A stretch of 64,000 bases of DNA. It comes from a virus. The stretch is taken from the IMG/VR virus record IMGVR_UViG_3300014325_000011, positions 1 through 64,000 of that record. The stretch is one strand, 5' to 3'. Each line of letters opens with the position of its first letter. The first letter of the stretch is position 1. The position numbers and the translations under genes are program-made. Shown here piece by piece: positions 1 to 7,224 of this stretch. The notes under the pieces are model-generated. The model worked only from the letters and a program-made list of their open reading frames with translations. It did no database searches and had not been told where the DNA came from.

Positions 1-1
1 C

Positions 2-229
2 GCGTGTCTCATCTCTTGGGCGGCGACACGGGCCGCGAAGCAGGGCGTCGGCTTGGTGCGGATCGACGTGTGGTCCACCAATCATCGACTCCACGACTAC
101 TACCGGAACATGGGGTTCCGCTACCTCCGGACGGTTCCCGACACGGTGAGCGGAGCCCTCTTCGATCTTCCGGCTACGGTCGTTGCCGATCTGCCTGTCG
201 TCGAGTGTGGGTCCGTCTGCGCCGGTTGA
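2..229 (+). CDS. GNAT-family N-acetyltransferase, C-terminal part (5' cut by window edge)
   Basis: The frame is open from base 2 to a TGA at 227-229 and gives 75 residues with no start. The stretch containing VRIDVWSTNHRLHDYYRNMG looks like the C-terminal half of a GNAT acetyltransferase: a beta strand ending in D-V-W, then an N-x-R-x-x-x-Y-Y-x-x-x-G-F helix that normally packs against acetyl-CoA. Substrate unknown. It may be a host-adjacent or accessory gene at the left flank. The family call rests on this one motif block because the N-terminus lies outside the window. Confidence 0.7.
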   Translation, partial: ACLISWAATRAAKQGVGLVRIDVWSTNHRLHDYYRNMGFRYLRTVPDTVSGALFDLPATVVADLPVVECGSVCAG

Positions 230-236
230 TCGCACC

Positions 237-282
237 CCCTCATTCTACCCCAAATTCGTACGAATGTTCGATAGAATGAGGG
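237..282. terminator. Inverted repeat after the GNAT gene, overlapping an SOS-like promoter
   Basis: CCCTCATTCTA (237-247) and TAGAATGAGGG (272-282) are perfect 11-bp inverted arms around a 24-nt loop that itself holds the 12-bp palindrome ATTCGTACGAAT. It sits 8 nt after the GNAT stop, so it may end that transcript. The right arm also supplies a TAGAAT -10-like hexamer for the next gene. No T-run follows. Confidence 0.4.
256..271. promoter_or_regulatory. Candidate LexA (SOS) box upstream of the endonuclease VII gene
   Basis: TCGTACGAATGTTCGA differs at one position from the actinobacterial/Gram-positive LexA consensus TCGAAC-N4-GTTCGA. It lies immediately upstream of a TAGAAT -10-like hexamer (272-277), where bound LexA would block transcription of the gene starting at 350. 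A second, core-perfect copy occurs at 9632-9647. Confidence 0.5.
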
Positions 283-349
283 CGACAACGAAACGACCCC
301 GGTAGCGCTCACGACGCGACCGGGGCCTGACAGCCACCCGGAGGCTGCC

Positions 350-1033
350 ATGACTGAGGATACCGCTTCGGGCAGTGGAGTTCGTCGATCCACGGGCGAT
401 CTAGTCGGAGTGAAGCGCTGCGCTAGGTGCGGCGAGACGAAGCCCACGCCAGAGTTCAGCCGGAACAGGAGCGCGACAGACGGCCTCCAGCGGCAATGCA
501 AGGCGTGCAATCACGATTACTACGAATCCAACCGAATGCGGATCAAGGAGTACCGCCAGGCTAACCGTGAGGTGATTAGCGAGTACCAGCGGAGGTGGGG
601 GCAGGTCAATCAGGGCAGACTCGACGAAACTAGGCGCACCTACCGTGAGGCGAATCGCGAACAGATCCGCGAGTACGGGCGCGAGCATCAAGCAACCACG
701 CGCTATGGCTTGACCCGCGCGGAACGCGACTACATCGAAGAGACGCAGTTGCGTCGGTGTGCGGCCTGTCTCGACCCGTTGGGCAGTGACGCGCAGGTCG
801 ATCATGATCACGCATGCTGTGGTCGCGAGACGTCCTGTGGTGACTGCGTTCGCGGAATTGTTTGCGGACGGTGCAACAAGATCGTTGGCCGTTACGAGAA
901 TGGTACGCTGCGCAGAACGGATTTGATCGAGCTGGCTGCCTTCTATGTCGACATGACGCCACTGCGGATGGCCGCGTTTCGGTCCGACCGCACTGACCTA
1001 CGTCGTGATGCAGAGGATGTGGGAGGGGCGTAG
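350..1033 (+). CDS. Endonuclease VII-like recombination/HNH nuclease
   Basis: 227 residues. An N-terminal zinc knuckle (C24-x2-C27 ... C50-x2-C53) precedes a charged coiled stretch rich in R-E-x-N-R-E (about 60-115). The C-terminal endonuclease VII domain has C137-x2-C140, the catalytic VDHDH block at 150-154 and C172-x2-C175-N176. Members of this family resolve branched DNA or cut during phage DNA packaging and repair. The ATG at 350 is chosen because CCGGAGG (338-344) lies 5 nt upstream. The LexA-like box at 256-271 suggests damage-inducible expression. The first 20 residues before the zinc knuckle are low complexity. Confidence 0.85.
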   Translation: MTEDTASGSGVRRSTGDLVGVKRCARCGETKPTPEFSRNRSATDGLQRQCKACNHDYYESNRMRIKEYRQANREVISEYQRRWGQVNQGRLDETRRTYREANREQIREYGREHQATTRYGLTRAERDYIEETQLRRCAACLDPLGSDAQVDHDHACCGRETSCGDCVRGIVCGRCNKIVGRYENGTLRRTDLIELAAFYVDMTPLRMAAFRSDRTDLRRDAEDVGGA

Positions 1034-1064
1034 CCCGAGCGTCATCCCGCAGGACCCCGGCAAC

Positions 1065-1352
1065 TCAGACCGGCGGTAGGCGTGCCGGGTTGGCCGGTTG
1101 GGTCTCCCCCTGCTCGTCACGCCGTCGGGCGGCCTGCGGTCCCTCGCCGTCCCGCCACCGGGTGCGACAGGTGCAGCCCGCAGGTCGTGGCCCCGGTGGT
1201 CGCGGGTCGTTCTTCTCTCCTGGACGAGGCCGGGGTGGGGTTTCCCGGTCAGCCGCGACCGCTTCCCGCTCAGCACGGCAGGCCGGGCAGGGGATCGCGG
1301 CGAACCGTATGCACGGCTGTCTGGGCGGTGACGGCTCACCGTAGGCGCTCAT
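1065..1352 (-). CDS. Small Cys-containing protein, hypothetical
   Basis: 95 residues. The start lies 8 nt after the stop of the upstream leftward gene, so translation could be coupled, but no clear ribosome site is seen. Residues 21-25 read PCPAC and about 60-62 CTC, a possible loose zinc ribbon; the rest is Arg/Pro/Asp-rich and probably disordered. No family recognised. This frame is preferred over the overlapping opposite-strand frames because it continues the operon and has paired cysteines. It might be spurious in such GC-rich DNA. Confidence 0.4.
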   Translation of the reverse strand: MSAYGEPSPPRQPCIRFAAIPCPACRAEREAVAADRETPPRPRPGEKNDPRPPGPRPAGCTCRTRWRDGEGPQAARRRDEQGETQPANPARLPPV

Positions 1353-1359
1353 CGTTCGG

Positions 1360-2310
1360 TCACACGGTTGCCGCCGTCGGCCAGCCACCGAGTCGGCCGA
1401 CCAGGGCGTCATACCCGCCCTTACCGCCTGCCGTCTGCGCCTGACCCCGTACCGACGCGGCCAGCCATGCAGTGGGCCTCTGGGCGGACACATCCAACGC
1501 CCGCCCGGCAAGCGCCGCACCCTCATCAAACCGGCGGCCGGCGACCGCGGCCGAAGCCCGGTAGACAAGCACCGCCGACGCCATCCCCGGAGCAGCGTGC
1601 TCGTCGAACACGGCGTCAGAGAGACGGTCCGTCGCCTCGTCAAGCCTTCCCGCTCGGATCAGGGCACAGCCGCCGAACGCGGCAAGCTGGCCGGGGCTGA
1701 ACTCGCCGGGTCGCGGTTCGGGCAGCAGCCGGGCTGCTGTGTCCGCGTCCCGCAGCACGTCGATCACGTCGGATGCGGAGCCCGGTCCTCCCCGTGCGAG
1801 GATCGCCGCCTCGATCGACGCGGCGGCGACACCAAGCCACGATGTGCCGGCGCGGCGCCGTGCGGCCCGTGTCATCTGCAACGGGATCGCAGAGTCCGGG
1901 GCAACCGCGTCGTGGACCTCTGCCGCGACGAGTGTTGCCTCAGCTTCGGTGGCCGTGTCGCCGCAGGCCCGGCCCAAAACCCGGGCTTTCTGCGCTTCGG
2001 CAAGCGCTGGAGTCGTCTCGCCCAGGTCAGCGTGGGCGCGGGCCGAGAGCAACGCAACCCGCCCCGCGGTGGCCTGCCACTTGCCGCTGCCGGCACCGAA
2101 CTGGCGGCACAGGTACGCCCAGTGGTGGGTGGCGTTGAGGACGTCGACGAGGTTCGTCGACTCCCAGCGGGCGACTATGCCGGCAACACCCGTGTCGATG
2201 TCGGTGCGGACGCTGGTCGTGCTGGCGCCGACTGTTCCTCCGGCGTTCATGAGGCCCACCGGGAGGAGAAGTCCAGCGGTGAGGATGCGGCGGCGGTCGG
2301 TGTGGTCCAT
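1360..2310 (-). CDS. Helical TPR-like protein with N-terminal hydrophobic leader
   Basis: 316 residues from the ATG at 2310, chosen because AGGAG lies 6 nt upstream; an ATG 6 nt earlier would sit on the Shine-Dalgarno. Residues 3-30 have an R-R-R followed by a hydrophobic stretch (Tat- or Sec-like leader, then a small-residue cleavage region). The remainder is alpha-helical with repeating A-x-L/A-x-x-A spacing, resembling the TPR halves of Streptomyces regulators but without their HTH. Location outside the membrane is inferred from the leader. Function unknown. Confidence 0.6.
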   Translation of the reverse strand: MDHTDRRRILTAGLLLPVGLMNAGGTVGASTTSVRTDIDTGVAGIVARWESTNLVDVLNATHHWAYLCRQFGAGSGKWQATAGRVALLSARAHADLGETTPALAEAQKARVLGRACGDTATEAEATLVAAEVHDAVAPDSAIPLQMTRAARRRAGTSWLGVAAASIEAAILARGGPGSASDVIDVLRDADTAARLLPEPRPGEFSPGQLAAFGGCALIRAGRLDEATDRLSDAVFDEHAAPGMASAVLVYRASAAVAGRRFDEGAALAGRALDVSAQRPTAWLAASVRGQAQTAGGKGGYDALVGRLGGWPTAATV

Positions 2311-2385
2311 GGACATCTCCTGTCCGGTGCGGGCGGACGGTGGCACACGTGTGTCTCCCCGTGAGCGTGTGGGATCGGCGGGACG

Positions 2386-2610
2386 CTAGTCCTTGGAATC
2401 GCGGGCAGTGGCCGGGTTGAGCCGGGTGAACTGGAACAGCAACGCCTCTTCGTCCTCGACGTCCGGGCCGGCAGTGTTCAGCCCAAGCCCGGACGGAAGC
2501 GTCCGAAGACCCCAGATCAGCGCAGCCGACGGGATACGGACGGGGACACGGACATCCCAGTCGTCGGAGCCGGCGGTGTGGGTTATGACGACGACCGACG
2601 GGCCGTTCAC
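2386..2610 (-). CDS. Hypothetical protein in the left operon
   Basis: 74 residues. The start overlaps the stop of the upstream gene by 4 nt (ATGA), the hallmark of coupling in this element. The protein begins with a strand-like VVVITHTAG segment and ends with a charged tail. The neighbouring 142-aa gene has a similar hydrophobic/acidic makeup, so the two may act together. No family recognised. Confidence 0.55.
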   Translation of the reverse strand: MNGPSVVVITHTAGSDDWDVRVPVRIPSAALIWGLRTLPSGLGLNTAGPDVEDEEALLFQFTRLNPATARDSKD

Positions 2611-3035
2611 GACGACGCCCCATACAGGTCCGGCTGTGAGCCGGCAGCGTCCGGCGTCGTCTCGCCATCCGGCTGTGTGCCGACGATCGCGGCGAGCCCG
2701 GCCTCAAGGTTCAGCGTGGCCAGGTCTGCACCCAGGTCCGCGCGGTCCGCGGCGAGCATCCGGTCAACGACGCCGTCCGGCTCGTCCGGCTCGAACACCA
2801 GTAGCGCCATTCCAGAGCCGTCATCAGGTCGGGTGTCGACGAGCCGCACCCCGCCGGGTAGGTACATGGACAGGCCGCGGACCAGGTCCAACACTGATGT
2901 GCCGATCGCGATTCGGGCTTCCCAGCCATCGGTCACGTGGCTGTGCCAGATCGAGAATCCGCCGTCGCGGGACGTTCGCTGTGGTCTGGGCGTGGACTGG
3001 TCCGGCGCAGGGTCCGTCGGGGATGATGTGGACAT
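2607..3035 (-). CDS. Hypothetical acidic protein, first gene of the left operon
   Basis: 142 residues, first gene of a leftward run that continues at 2386-2610, 1360-2310 and perhaps 1065-1352. A Pro/Ser-rich N-terminus (1-25) precedes a compact region with alternating strands (I-W-H-S-H-V-T-D-G-W-E-A-R-I-A-I) and an acidic C-terminus. No known domain recognised. The start faces the divergent AlpA-like gene at 3213. Confidence 0.6.
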   Translation of the reverse strand: MSTSSPTDPAPDQSTPRPQRTSRDGGFSIWHSHVTDGWEARIAIGTSVLDLVRGLSMYLPGGVRLVDTRPDDGSGMALLVFEPDEPDGVVDRMLAADRADLGADLATLNLEAGLAAIVGTQPDGETTPDAAGSQPDLYGASS

Positions 3036-3212
3036 ACGGCGCCCTCCGATGGCGTCGTGCCCCGGGTCGGCCCGCCAGCCTGCCCGGGGCTTTTCTGTCT
3101 CAAAGCAACGCGACCGTTGCGGCGCGCGACTGGGACGTCAGGTTAGCGCGTCGAGGACCATGTCGGAAGTACGTACGGGGGAACCGCACGGTCAGCCCCA
3201 GCGTGTGAACCT
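3036..3212. promoter_or_regulatory. Divergent intergenic region between the left operon and the AlpA-like gene
   Basis: 177 bp between two outward-facing starts. It contains the 8-bp palindrome GTACGTAC at 3170-3177 and must hold the leftward operon's promoter. No convincing -35/-10 pair stands out on either strand. The small HTH protein encoded at 3213 is a plausible ligand of the palindrome (inference). Confidence 0.35.
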
Positions 3213-3473
3213 GTGGACAGCACCGACGGGCAGGGGGCAGACGACGGCCGGGCAGCCCCAGGCGAGCTGATCACCATTGCCGAGATTCGGCTGTGGCTGG
3301 GCGTGGCGAAGACCCGCGCCTACCACTTCTCGCGCTATCGGGACTTCCCGGCGCCGTGGTGGACGTCCGTGGACGGGCGCGTGAGGGTATGGCGCCGGCG
3401 AGATGTGGAGCCATGGCTCGACCGCAACAGACCCGGGTGGCGTGCGGAACGGGACAACACGGACATCTCGTGA
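3213..3473 (+). CDS. AlpA/excisionase-like HTH DNA-binding protein
   Basis: 86 residues from GTG. Residues about 20-70 follow the MerR-like winged-helix pattern of AlpA/Xis proteins: I-T-I-A-E-I-R-x-W-L-G-V-A-K-T-R-A-Y then a wing containing P-A-P-W-W and a final W-R-R-R-D-V-E-P-W helix. Such proteins bend att-site DNA or regulate early phage genes. No integrase partner is visible in the window. The start lacks a strong ribosome site; no alternative in-frame start would keep the HTH intact. Confidence 0.7.
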   Translation: MDSTDGQGADDGRAAPGELITIAEIRLWLGVAKTRAYHFSRYRDFPAPWWTSVDGRVRVWRRRDVEPWLDRNRPGWRAERDNTDIS

Positions 3474-3551
3474 CGCGACACGCACTTTCGGTTTGTGTTG
3501 TTCCGGGCTGCCCGCCCTACCGTCAGGGACAACCAGCAACCCGGAGGACGC

Positions 3552-4064
3552 ATGCGATTGTCACGCTTCACCACCTACCTGATGGGGCAGATCGCCGAGG
3601 CCGCTGACCCGGCAATCGACGTGGCGGTCACGTTCGCCGACGACACCGACCAGTTCCACGACAAGCCTGCTGGGGTCCGGTTCCGGTTCACAACAGGGGC
3701 GCAGATCTACGTTCAGACCGTGCGGGCCAGCCCGCCCGGCGGCGACGTGGGTGGCGAGCGGATCGTCGAAGGCGCCGCCGCGTTGCCCCCCGTCGCACTA
3801 CCCAACCTCGACGTGACGTCAGGCAAGGTCGACGTGGCACGTTTTGAGAACTGGCTCGCCGCGGTTGTCACCAACGGCGGCTCCCGGGAGATCGCACGGG
3901 TGCGCCGCTACTCGCGTGGCGAAGGAAAGTCCGCCGCCCGGCGGCCCGGTGTCGGTGTCGACTTCCACTCCGGGACGGAAATCTGCCTGCTTTTCGTCTA
4001 CGCACTGTCTGCGGGTCAGCCCCTACGGGCAGATCGCGAGTACATCACCACGGAAAGGATCTGA
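3552..4064 (+). CDS. Hypothetical protein
   Basis: 170 residues from the ATG at 3552, chosen over an upstream in-frame start because GGAGG (3543-3547) precedes it. Mixed alpha/beta sequence with two matching segments: G-V-R-F-R-F-T-T-G-A-Q-I-Y-V near 40-53 and G-V-D-F-H-S-G-T-E-I-C-L-L-F-V near 135-150. This suggests an internally duplicated strand-turn-strand unit. No family recognised. It runs into the next gene with a 5-nt gap. Confidence 0.65.
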   Translation: MRLSRFTTYLMGQIAEAADPAIDVAVTFADDTDQFHDKPAGVRFRFTTGAQIYVQTVRASPPGGDVGGERIVEGAAALPPVALPNLDVTSGKVDVARFENWLAAVVTNGGSREIARVRRYSRGEGKSAARRPGVGVDFHSGTEICLLFVYALSAGQPLRADREYITTERI

Positions 4065-4069
4065 TCGTC

Positions 4070-4258
4070 GTGCCTAGGTGGGGTAGGCAGCCAGATCCGG
4101 ACGAGGCCGATCCGGAGTATGACGACGGACGTGCCAAGGGTCAGTGGGCGACGTGTGGCGCATGCGATTCGACGGTGTGGGCAACTGCTGGGGTCATTTC
4201 GGATCACCAGCATCCGAAGACTCGGCGGACCTGTCCGGGGACCGGCTCGCACGTCTAG
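4070..4258 (+). CDS. Small zinc-ribbon-like protein
   Basis: 62 residues from GTG, AAAGGA upstream. A Pro/Asp-rich start is followed by C29-x2-C32 and H/C residues in the C-terminal 20 (H-Q-H-P-K ... C-P-G-T-G-S-H-V), a pattern expected for a single zinc ribbon. Short zinc-ribbon proteins recur throughout this element (24769, 27154, 17191). Function unknown; nucleic-acid binding is plausible. Confidence 0.55.
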   Translation: MPRWGRQPDPDEADPEYDDGRAKGQWATCGACDSTVWATAGVISDHQHPKTRRTCPGTGSHV

Positions 4259-4386
4259 CGTCCTCCGGCTGGAGGGCCGTTCACCTGCCCCCATCGAACC
4301 CGTGTTCGATCGGTCACCCCCGGTGGCTGTCTTGTGAGCAAACGTGCGCTACCTTCCCCCCGCCAACATCGCAAGGGGGAATGCAC

Positions 4387-4812
4387 ATGCCACGCAACGA
4401 CCACAGACGCTGGACGATGCTCGCCGCCGCCGGGCTCGCCGCTGCCAGTCTCGCAGCCTGCAAGACCTCCACCGGGGCCAGCGCCTCCACCTCAACCGGT
4501 GGGGCGACCGCGAAGGCCAGCGCCGGACCGGCGCACTCGGAGGACGTCGCCATCACCGCCTGCGCGCCCGACGATGCAGGGTTCGCGGCGGCAAAGGTGG
4601 TCGTCACCAACCACTCGTCGAAGGCGTCGAACTACATCGTCAACATCGTGATGGAATCGCCCGACGGCAAAACCCAGATCGGCACCGGACTCGTCTCCGT
4701 CAACGGCCTCGCACCCGGACAGGCATCCTCCCCGCAGGACGCCTCCAGCCTGCAAACCGCCAATGGCCCCTACACCTGCCGGGTTGGGGACATCACCCGG
4801 TACGCGGCCTGA
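4387..4812 (+). CDS. Secreted lipoprotein, hypothetical
   Basis: 141 residues. The second ATG (4387) is chosen because AAGGGGGA lies 6 nt upstream; the ATG at 4381 would abut it. The signal peptide is an R-R-W start, hydrophobic core and lipobox S-L-A-A-C with lipidated Cys near residue 20. A Ser/Thr/Gly linker leads to a strand-rich domain with two further cysteines (T-A-C-A-P and Y-T-C-R-V) that could form a disulfide. Exposed on the outer face of the membrane. Surface lipoproteins on phage or conjugative elements can act in superinfection or entry exclusion; that role is inference. Confidence 0.7.
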   Translation: MPRNDHRRWTMLAAAGLAAASLAACKTSTGASASTSTGGATAKASAGPAHSEDVAITACAPDDAGFAAAKVVVTNHSSKASNYIVNIVMESPDGKTQIGTGLVSVNGLAPGQASSPQDASSLQTANGPYTCRVGDITRYAA

Positions 4813-4883
4813 CGTTCAACCTTGACGGTCGAAAGTTGAACGGCCGCCGTCTGCGTTCAAGGTTTGCCCGTCTTCCTTGAACG
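4813..4883. terminator. Twin CGTTCAA hairpins between convergent genes
   Basis: Two perfect inverted repeats in tandem: CGTTCAAC (4813-4820) with GTTGAACG (4835-4842), and CGTTCAAGG (4854-4862) with CCTTGAACG (4875-4883). They straddle the stops of the convergent genes at 4812 (+) and 4816 (-), partly inside the latter. Position suggests bidirectional termination. There is no T-run, and four copies of one 7-mer could also be a protein site. Confidence 0.5.
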
Positions 4884-5412
4884 TGGACGGCCGGTCGGCC
4901 TCCCGGGCTAGATCATGCAGCACCGCAAGATGCTCCACAGCGGTCGCGATCGTCTCGGCGCTGATCGGCTTCGCTGGCGCGTTCGGAAAGACCGCGGCGA
5001 GCAACTTCCACAGCCAAACCGTCAGGTCTTCCATGCCGATCGGCTCCGGACGGTCCCCGGCCGCGATCTCCGCTTCAAGCTGGCGGCACCGCTGGCGGAT
5101 CTTCTCCCTGCGGGCCTCCGGTATCCGCTCCCACGGAACTGTCATCGACCGCACGAGTCGAAGAAGGTCGCCTTCAGTCTCGGCCAGCGCGGCGCGCAGC
5201 CGCTCGATCTCGCCGGTCGGACGCCACGACTCGGGTTCGACGCTCGGCGCCGGCTCCCAGCCGTCCTCCGCGCAGTCGACGACGTGTCCGCCGCACATCA
5301 CCCCGAAGTCGGCGGCCGTCTCCATCAGCGCGTCCGACAGTGAGTCCCACAGGCCGAACGGGATCGGCTCGGTTTCGATGCGGGCCAGCACCCGGCGGCG
5401 AGGATCACCCAT
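4816..5412 (-). CDS. Hypothetical helical protein
   Basis: 198 residues from the ATG at 5412, which overlaps the upstream stop by 8 nt and has GGGAGG about 9 nt upstream; an in-frame ATG at 5430 lacks a ribosome site. Mostly helical: residues about 70-125 form a charged helix pair (I-E-R-L-R-A-A-L-A-E-T-E-G-D-L-L-R-L-V) suggestive of a coiled coil. Last gene of the leftward early operon. No family recognised. Confidence 0.6.
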   Translation of the reverse strand: MGDPRRRVLARIETEPIPFGLWDSLSDALMETAADFGVMCGGHVVDCAEDGWEPAPSVEPESWRPTGEIERLRAALAETEGDLLRLVRSMTVPWERIPEARREKIRQRCRQLEAEIAAGDRPEPIGMEDLTVWLWKLLAAVFPNAPAKPISAETIATAVEHLAVLHDLAREADRPSTFKEDGQTLNADGGRSTFDRQG

Positions 5413-5587
5413 CACGCCAATCCTCCCCATTCAAGATCCGGCGCACCCGGTAGGCGGCCACCATGCGACCCGACGCCTCCATGGCTACGACCAGGTTCGA
5501 CGTACCGCGGGCCTTCGACGCTTCCGCTTCCAAAGCCTCAACTAGGGCGATCAGCTCCGAGCGGAGCGCAGCCTCGGACGGCGACAT
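5405..5587 (-). CDS. Small helical protein
   Basis: 60 residues from the ATG at 5587, chosen for GGAGG 7 nt upstream. Nearly one amphipathic helix (residues 3-45; L-I-A-L-V-E-A-L-E-A-E-A). Located between two coupled genes in the leftward operon. Function unknown. Confidence 0.55.
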   Translation of the reverse strand: MSPSEAALRSELIALVEALEAEASKARGTSNLVVAMEASGRMVAAYRVRRILNGEDWRDG

Positions 5588-5589
5588 CG

Positions 5590-5967
5590 TCAATCCTCCC
5601 AAGCCCGCATCTTGCGTAGCCGGTACGCGGCTTGCTGCAATACCTCGGTGAGCCAGTCAGAGACATCCGACGGCTCGGGATTGCCGTAGTCCCAGCCCTC
5701 AAGCAGGCGCCACAGGGCCCGCAGGTTCTCCGGCGTTCCGGCAACGGTCTCCGGCTCGACGAAGCCCTCCGCCTGCCACTCGCCGATCTGGCGGCGGCGC
5801 CAGACATGCACCGTCGGCGCGCCGTTCCACATCGGCCGGTCACACGGCTCACCGGAAAGGAAAGCGGCGCCGTTGGCGTGGTAAGACCAACAGCCCGACA
5901 CCGACCCGTCCGGGTTCCGGTGACCCCACTCGACATGGTCCACCGGACTCGGCTCCCACTCGGCCAT
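5590..5967 (-). CDS. Hypothetical protein, Trp-rich
   Basis: 125 residues. The ATG shares a base with the upstream TGA (TGATG), fixing the start at 5967. Trp-rich (W-E-P-S, V-E-W-G-H, C-W-S-Y-H) with a compact N-terminal half and a helical C-terminal half (L-R-A-L-W-R-L-L-E-G-W). The pattern N-P-D-G-S-V-S-G-C-W-S-Y-H-A-N-G-A suggests a small beta domain. No family recognised. Confidence 0.6.
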   Translation of the reverse strand: MAEWEPSPVDHVEWGHRNPDGSVSGCWSYHANGAAFLSGEPCDRPMWNGAPTVHVWRRRQIGEWQAEGFVEPETVAGTPENLRALWRLLEGWDYGNPEPSDVSDWLTEVLQQAAYRLRKMRAWED

Positions 5968-6143
5968 CAGACCAGCCCCCCGATCGCCCGGACCAGCCAG
6001 ACCGACAGCCACACCGAGCCGTAGACCACCGCCAGCATGGTCGGAACGCCGACCGCGGCGACCATCGACCAGGCGAAGACTTGGGCAGCGAGCGGCGGAC
6101 GTTTCGGCTCCGGTTTCGCACGCAGTTCGCAGACATCAGCCAT
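5967..6143 (-). CDS. Small membrane protein
   Basis: 58 residues from the ATG at 6143 (GGAG 6 nt upstream; overlaps the upstream stop by 8 nt). Residues about 18-55 are hydrophobic with two possible membrane segments (A-W-S-M-V-A-A-V-G-V-P-T-M-L-A-V-V and W-L-S-V-W-L-V-R-A-I-G-G-L). Inner-membrane location is inferred. Role unknown. Confidence 0.55.
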   Translation of the reverse strand: MADVCELRAKPEPKRPPLAAQVFAWSMVAAVGVPTMLAVVYGSVWLSVWLVRAIGGLV

Positions 6144-6429
6144 CGAGGGCTCCATTCACACTGTCCGGCGGGTCGAGGTCGACCAGCTCCCAGCCCGCCT
6201 CGGTCTCGATCTCGGCCATCGCGAGCACCGGGCGCGGAGTCAGATCTACGCCGTACAGGATCGTCTCCGCCTGCCGAGTTGATGTTGTCAACGTCAGGCC
6301 TGTGACCGTCGAGCCCAGTTCCGCGTGCCAGCCGAGACGTACCGAGGCGACGATCAGACGGCCGATCCGACGGCCCGCCTCGAACACGGTGTGGGCACGG
6401 CGGATCGTGGTCGAACGCAGATCAGCCAT
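6136..6429 (-). CDS. Hypothetical protein
   Basis: 97 residues, start fixed by the GATGGCTGA overlap with the upstream gene; the same junction sequence recurs at its own end. Strand-rich middle (L-T-L-T-T-S-T-R-Q-A-E-T-I-L-Y-G) and acidic C-terminus. No family recognised; member of a chain of coupled small early genes. Confidence 0.55.
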   Translation of the reverse strand: MADLRSTTIRRAHTVFEAGRRIGRLIVASVRLGWHAELGSTVTGLTLTTSTRQAETILYGVDLTPRPVLAMAEIETEAGWELVDLDPPDSVNGALDG

Positions 6430-6802
6430 CGGAGGTCTCCGGAAGGACCACCCGAACCGTCATCTCCAGACGGGTACCCGGGGGGAAGTCGGCGGCCACC
6501 GCATACCAACCCTCACCAGAGACACGGACATGACCGACATCCTCGCTGTTGGGCGGAACGAACCGCATCGGGCCGACCTTGCCCACAAAGCCAGACAGGA
6601 GTTCCGAGACAACCAGCGTCGTCGTATGCGCAGGAAGATCCGGAGACACGCGGGCACGTCTGTGGTCTTGGCACAGCCAGGTATCCCGATCGGCCAGCAT
6701 CTTCGCGTTATCCCCACCGAGCGCCGCAGGCCACCGGAAGGTCTCAGAACATCCGGGGAAGGTGCAGCGGTACACGATGTAGTGCGGGGAACGGCTACCC
6801 AT
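6422..6802 (-). CDS. Hypothetical protein with Cys pairs
   Basis: 126 residues. Start at 6802 from a TGATG overlap with the upstream gene. The N-terminal third, Y-R-C-T-F-P-G-C ... W-L-C-Q-D-H, is consistent with one zinc site (C-x4-C ... C-x2-H). The C-terminal half is a beta-rich domain (V-R-V-S-G-E-G-W-Y-A-V-A-A-D-F-P-P-G). No family recognised. Confidence 0.6.
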   Translation of the reverse strand: MGSRSPHYIVYRCTFPGCSETFRWPAALGGDNAKMLADRDTWLCQDHRRARVSPDLPAHTTTLVVSELLSGFVGKVGPMRFVPPNSEDVGHVRVSGEGWYAVAADFPPGTRLEMTVRVVLPETSDG

Positions 6803-7224
6803 CAGCCGGCCCTTTGCCACTCGTCGCCGTCGAGCAGCACCGGCGAGCCCGGAAGCGACGCCACCTCACCCCACGGCTCGGGATCGGCGGCCGGCTCCGG
6901 CTGGGCCTCGACCATCGGGGCCACGTACTCCCAGATCGGCCGTTCCATCTCCTTGCCGATACTGAACCGCCACAGGCGAAGCTGCTGGATCACAGCCGTC
7001 TTCGACGGGGTAAGCCCGGCGCCGAGCATCTGGGCGACAGCCTTCCGCGCGGCCTCCAACATGATGTCCGGGATCGGAACACCGTCCGGCGTCTTCGGGA
7101 TCGACGCCTCGGCGAGCCTCACCAGATCGGCGAGGTCCACGCGGATCGCCTCCCCCTCGGCCATATGGGCGTCATAACGGGCAGCCAGGCGACGAACAGC
7201 GGCGAGGACATCGCTGTCAGACAT
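6802..7224 (-). CDS. Hypothetical helical protein
   Basis: 140 residues from the ATG at 7224, which overlaps the upstream stop by 8 nt. Helices dominate residues 1-75; a later segment, L-T-P-S-K-T-A-V-I-Q-Q-L-R-L-W-R-F, may be a DNA- or protein-binding helix. Acidic Pro-rich tail. It follows the DGQHR/ParB-like gene and could be its partner, but nothing shows this directly. Confidence 0.55.
   Translation of the reverse strand: MSDSDVLAAVRRLAARYDAHMAEGEAIRVDLADLVRLAEASIPKTPDGVPIPDIMLEAARKAVAQMLGAGLTPSKTAVIQQLRLWRFSIGKEMERPIWEYVAPMVEAQPEPAADPEPWGEVASLPGSPVLLDGDEWQRAG

Noticed and set aside
237-282. Left-end inverted repeat as an attachment site
   Set aside because: No integrase gene nearby, no second copy seen in the window and no tRNA fragment; the terminator/SOS promoter reading is simpler.
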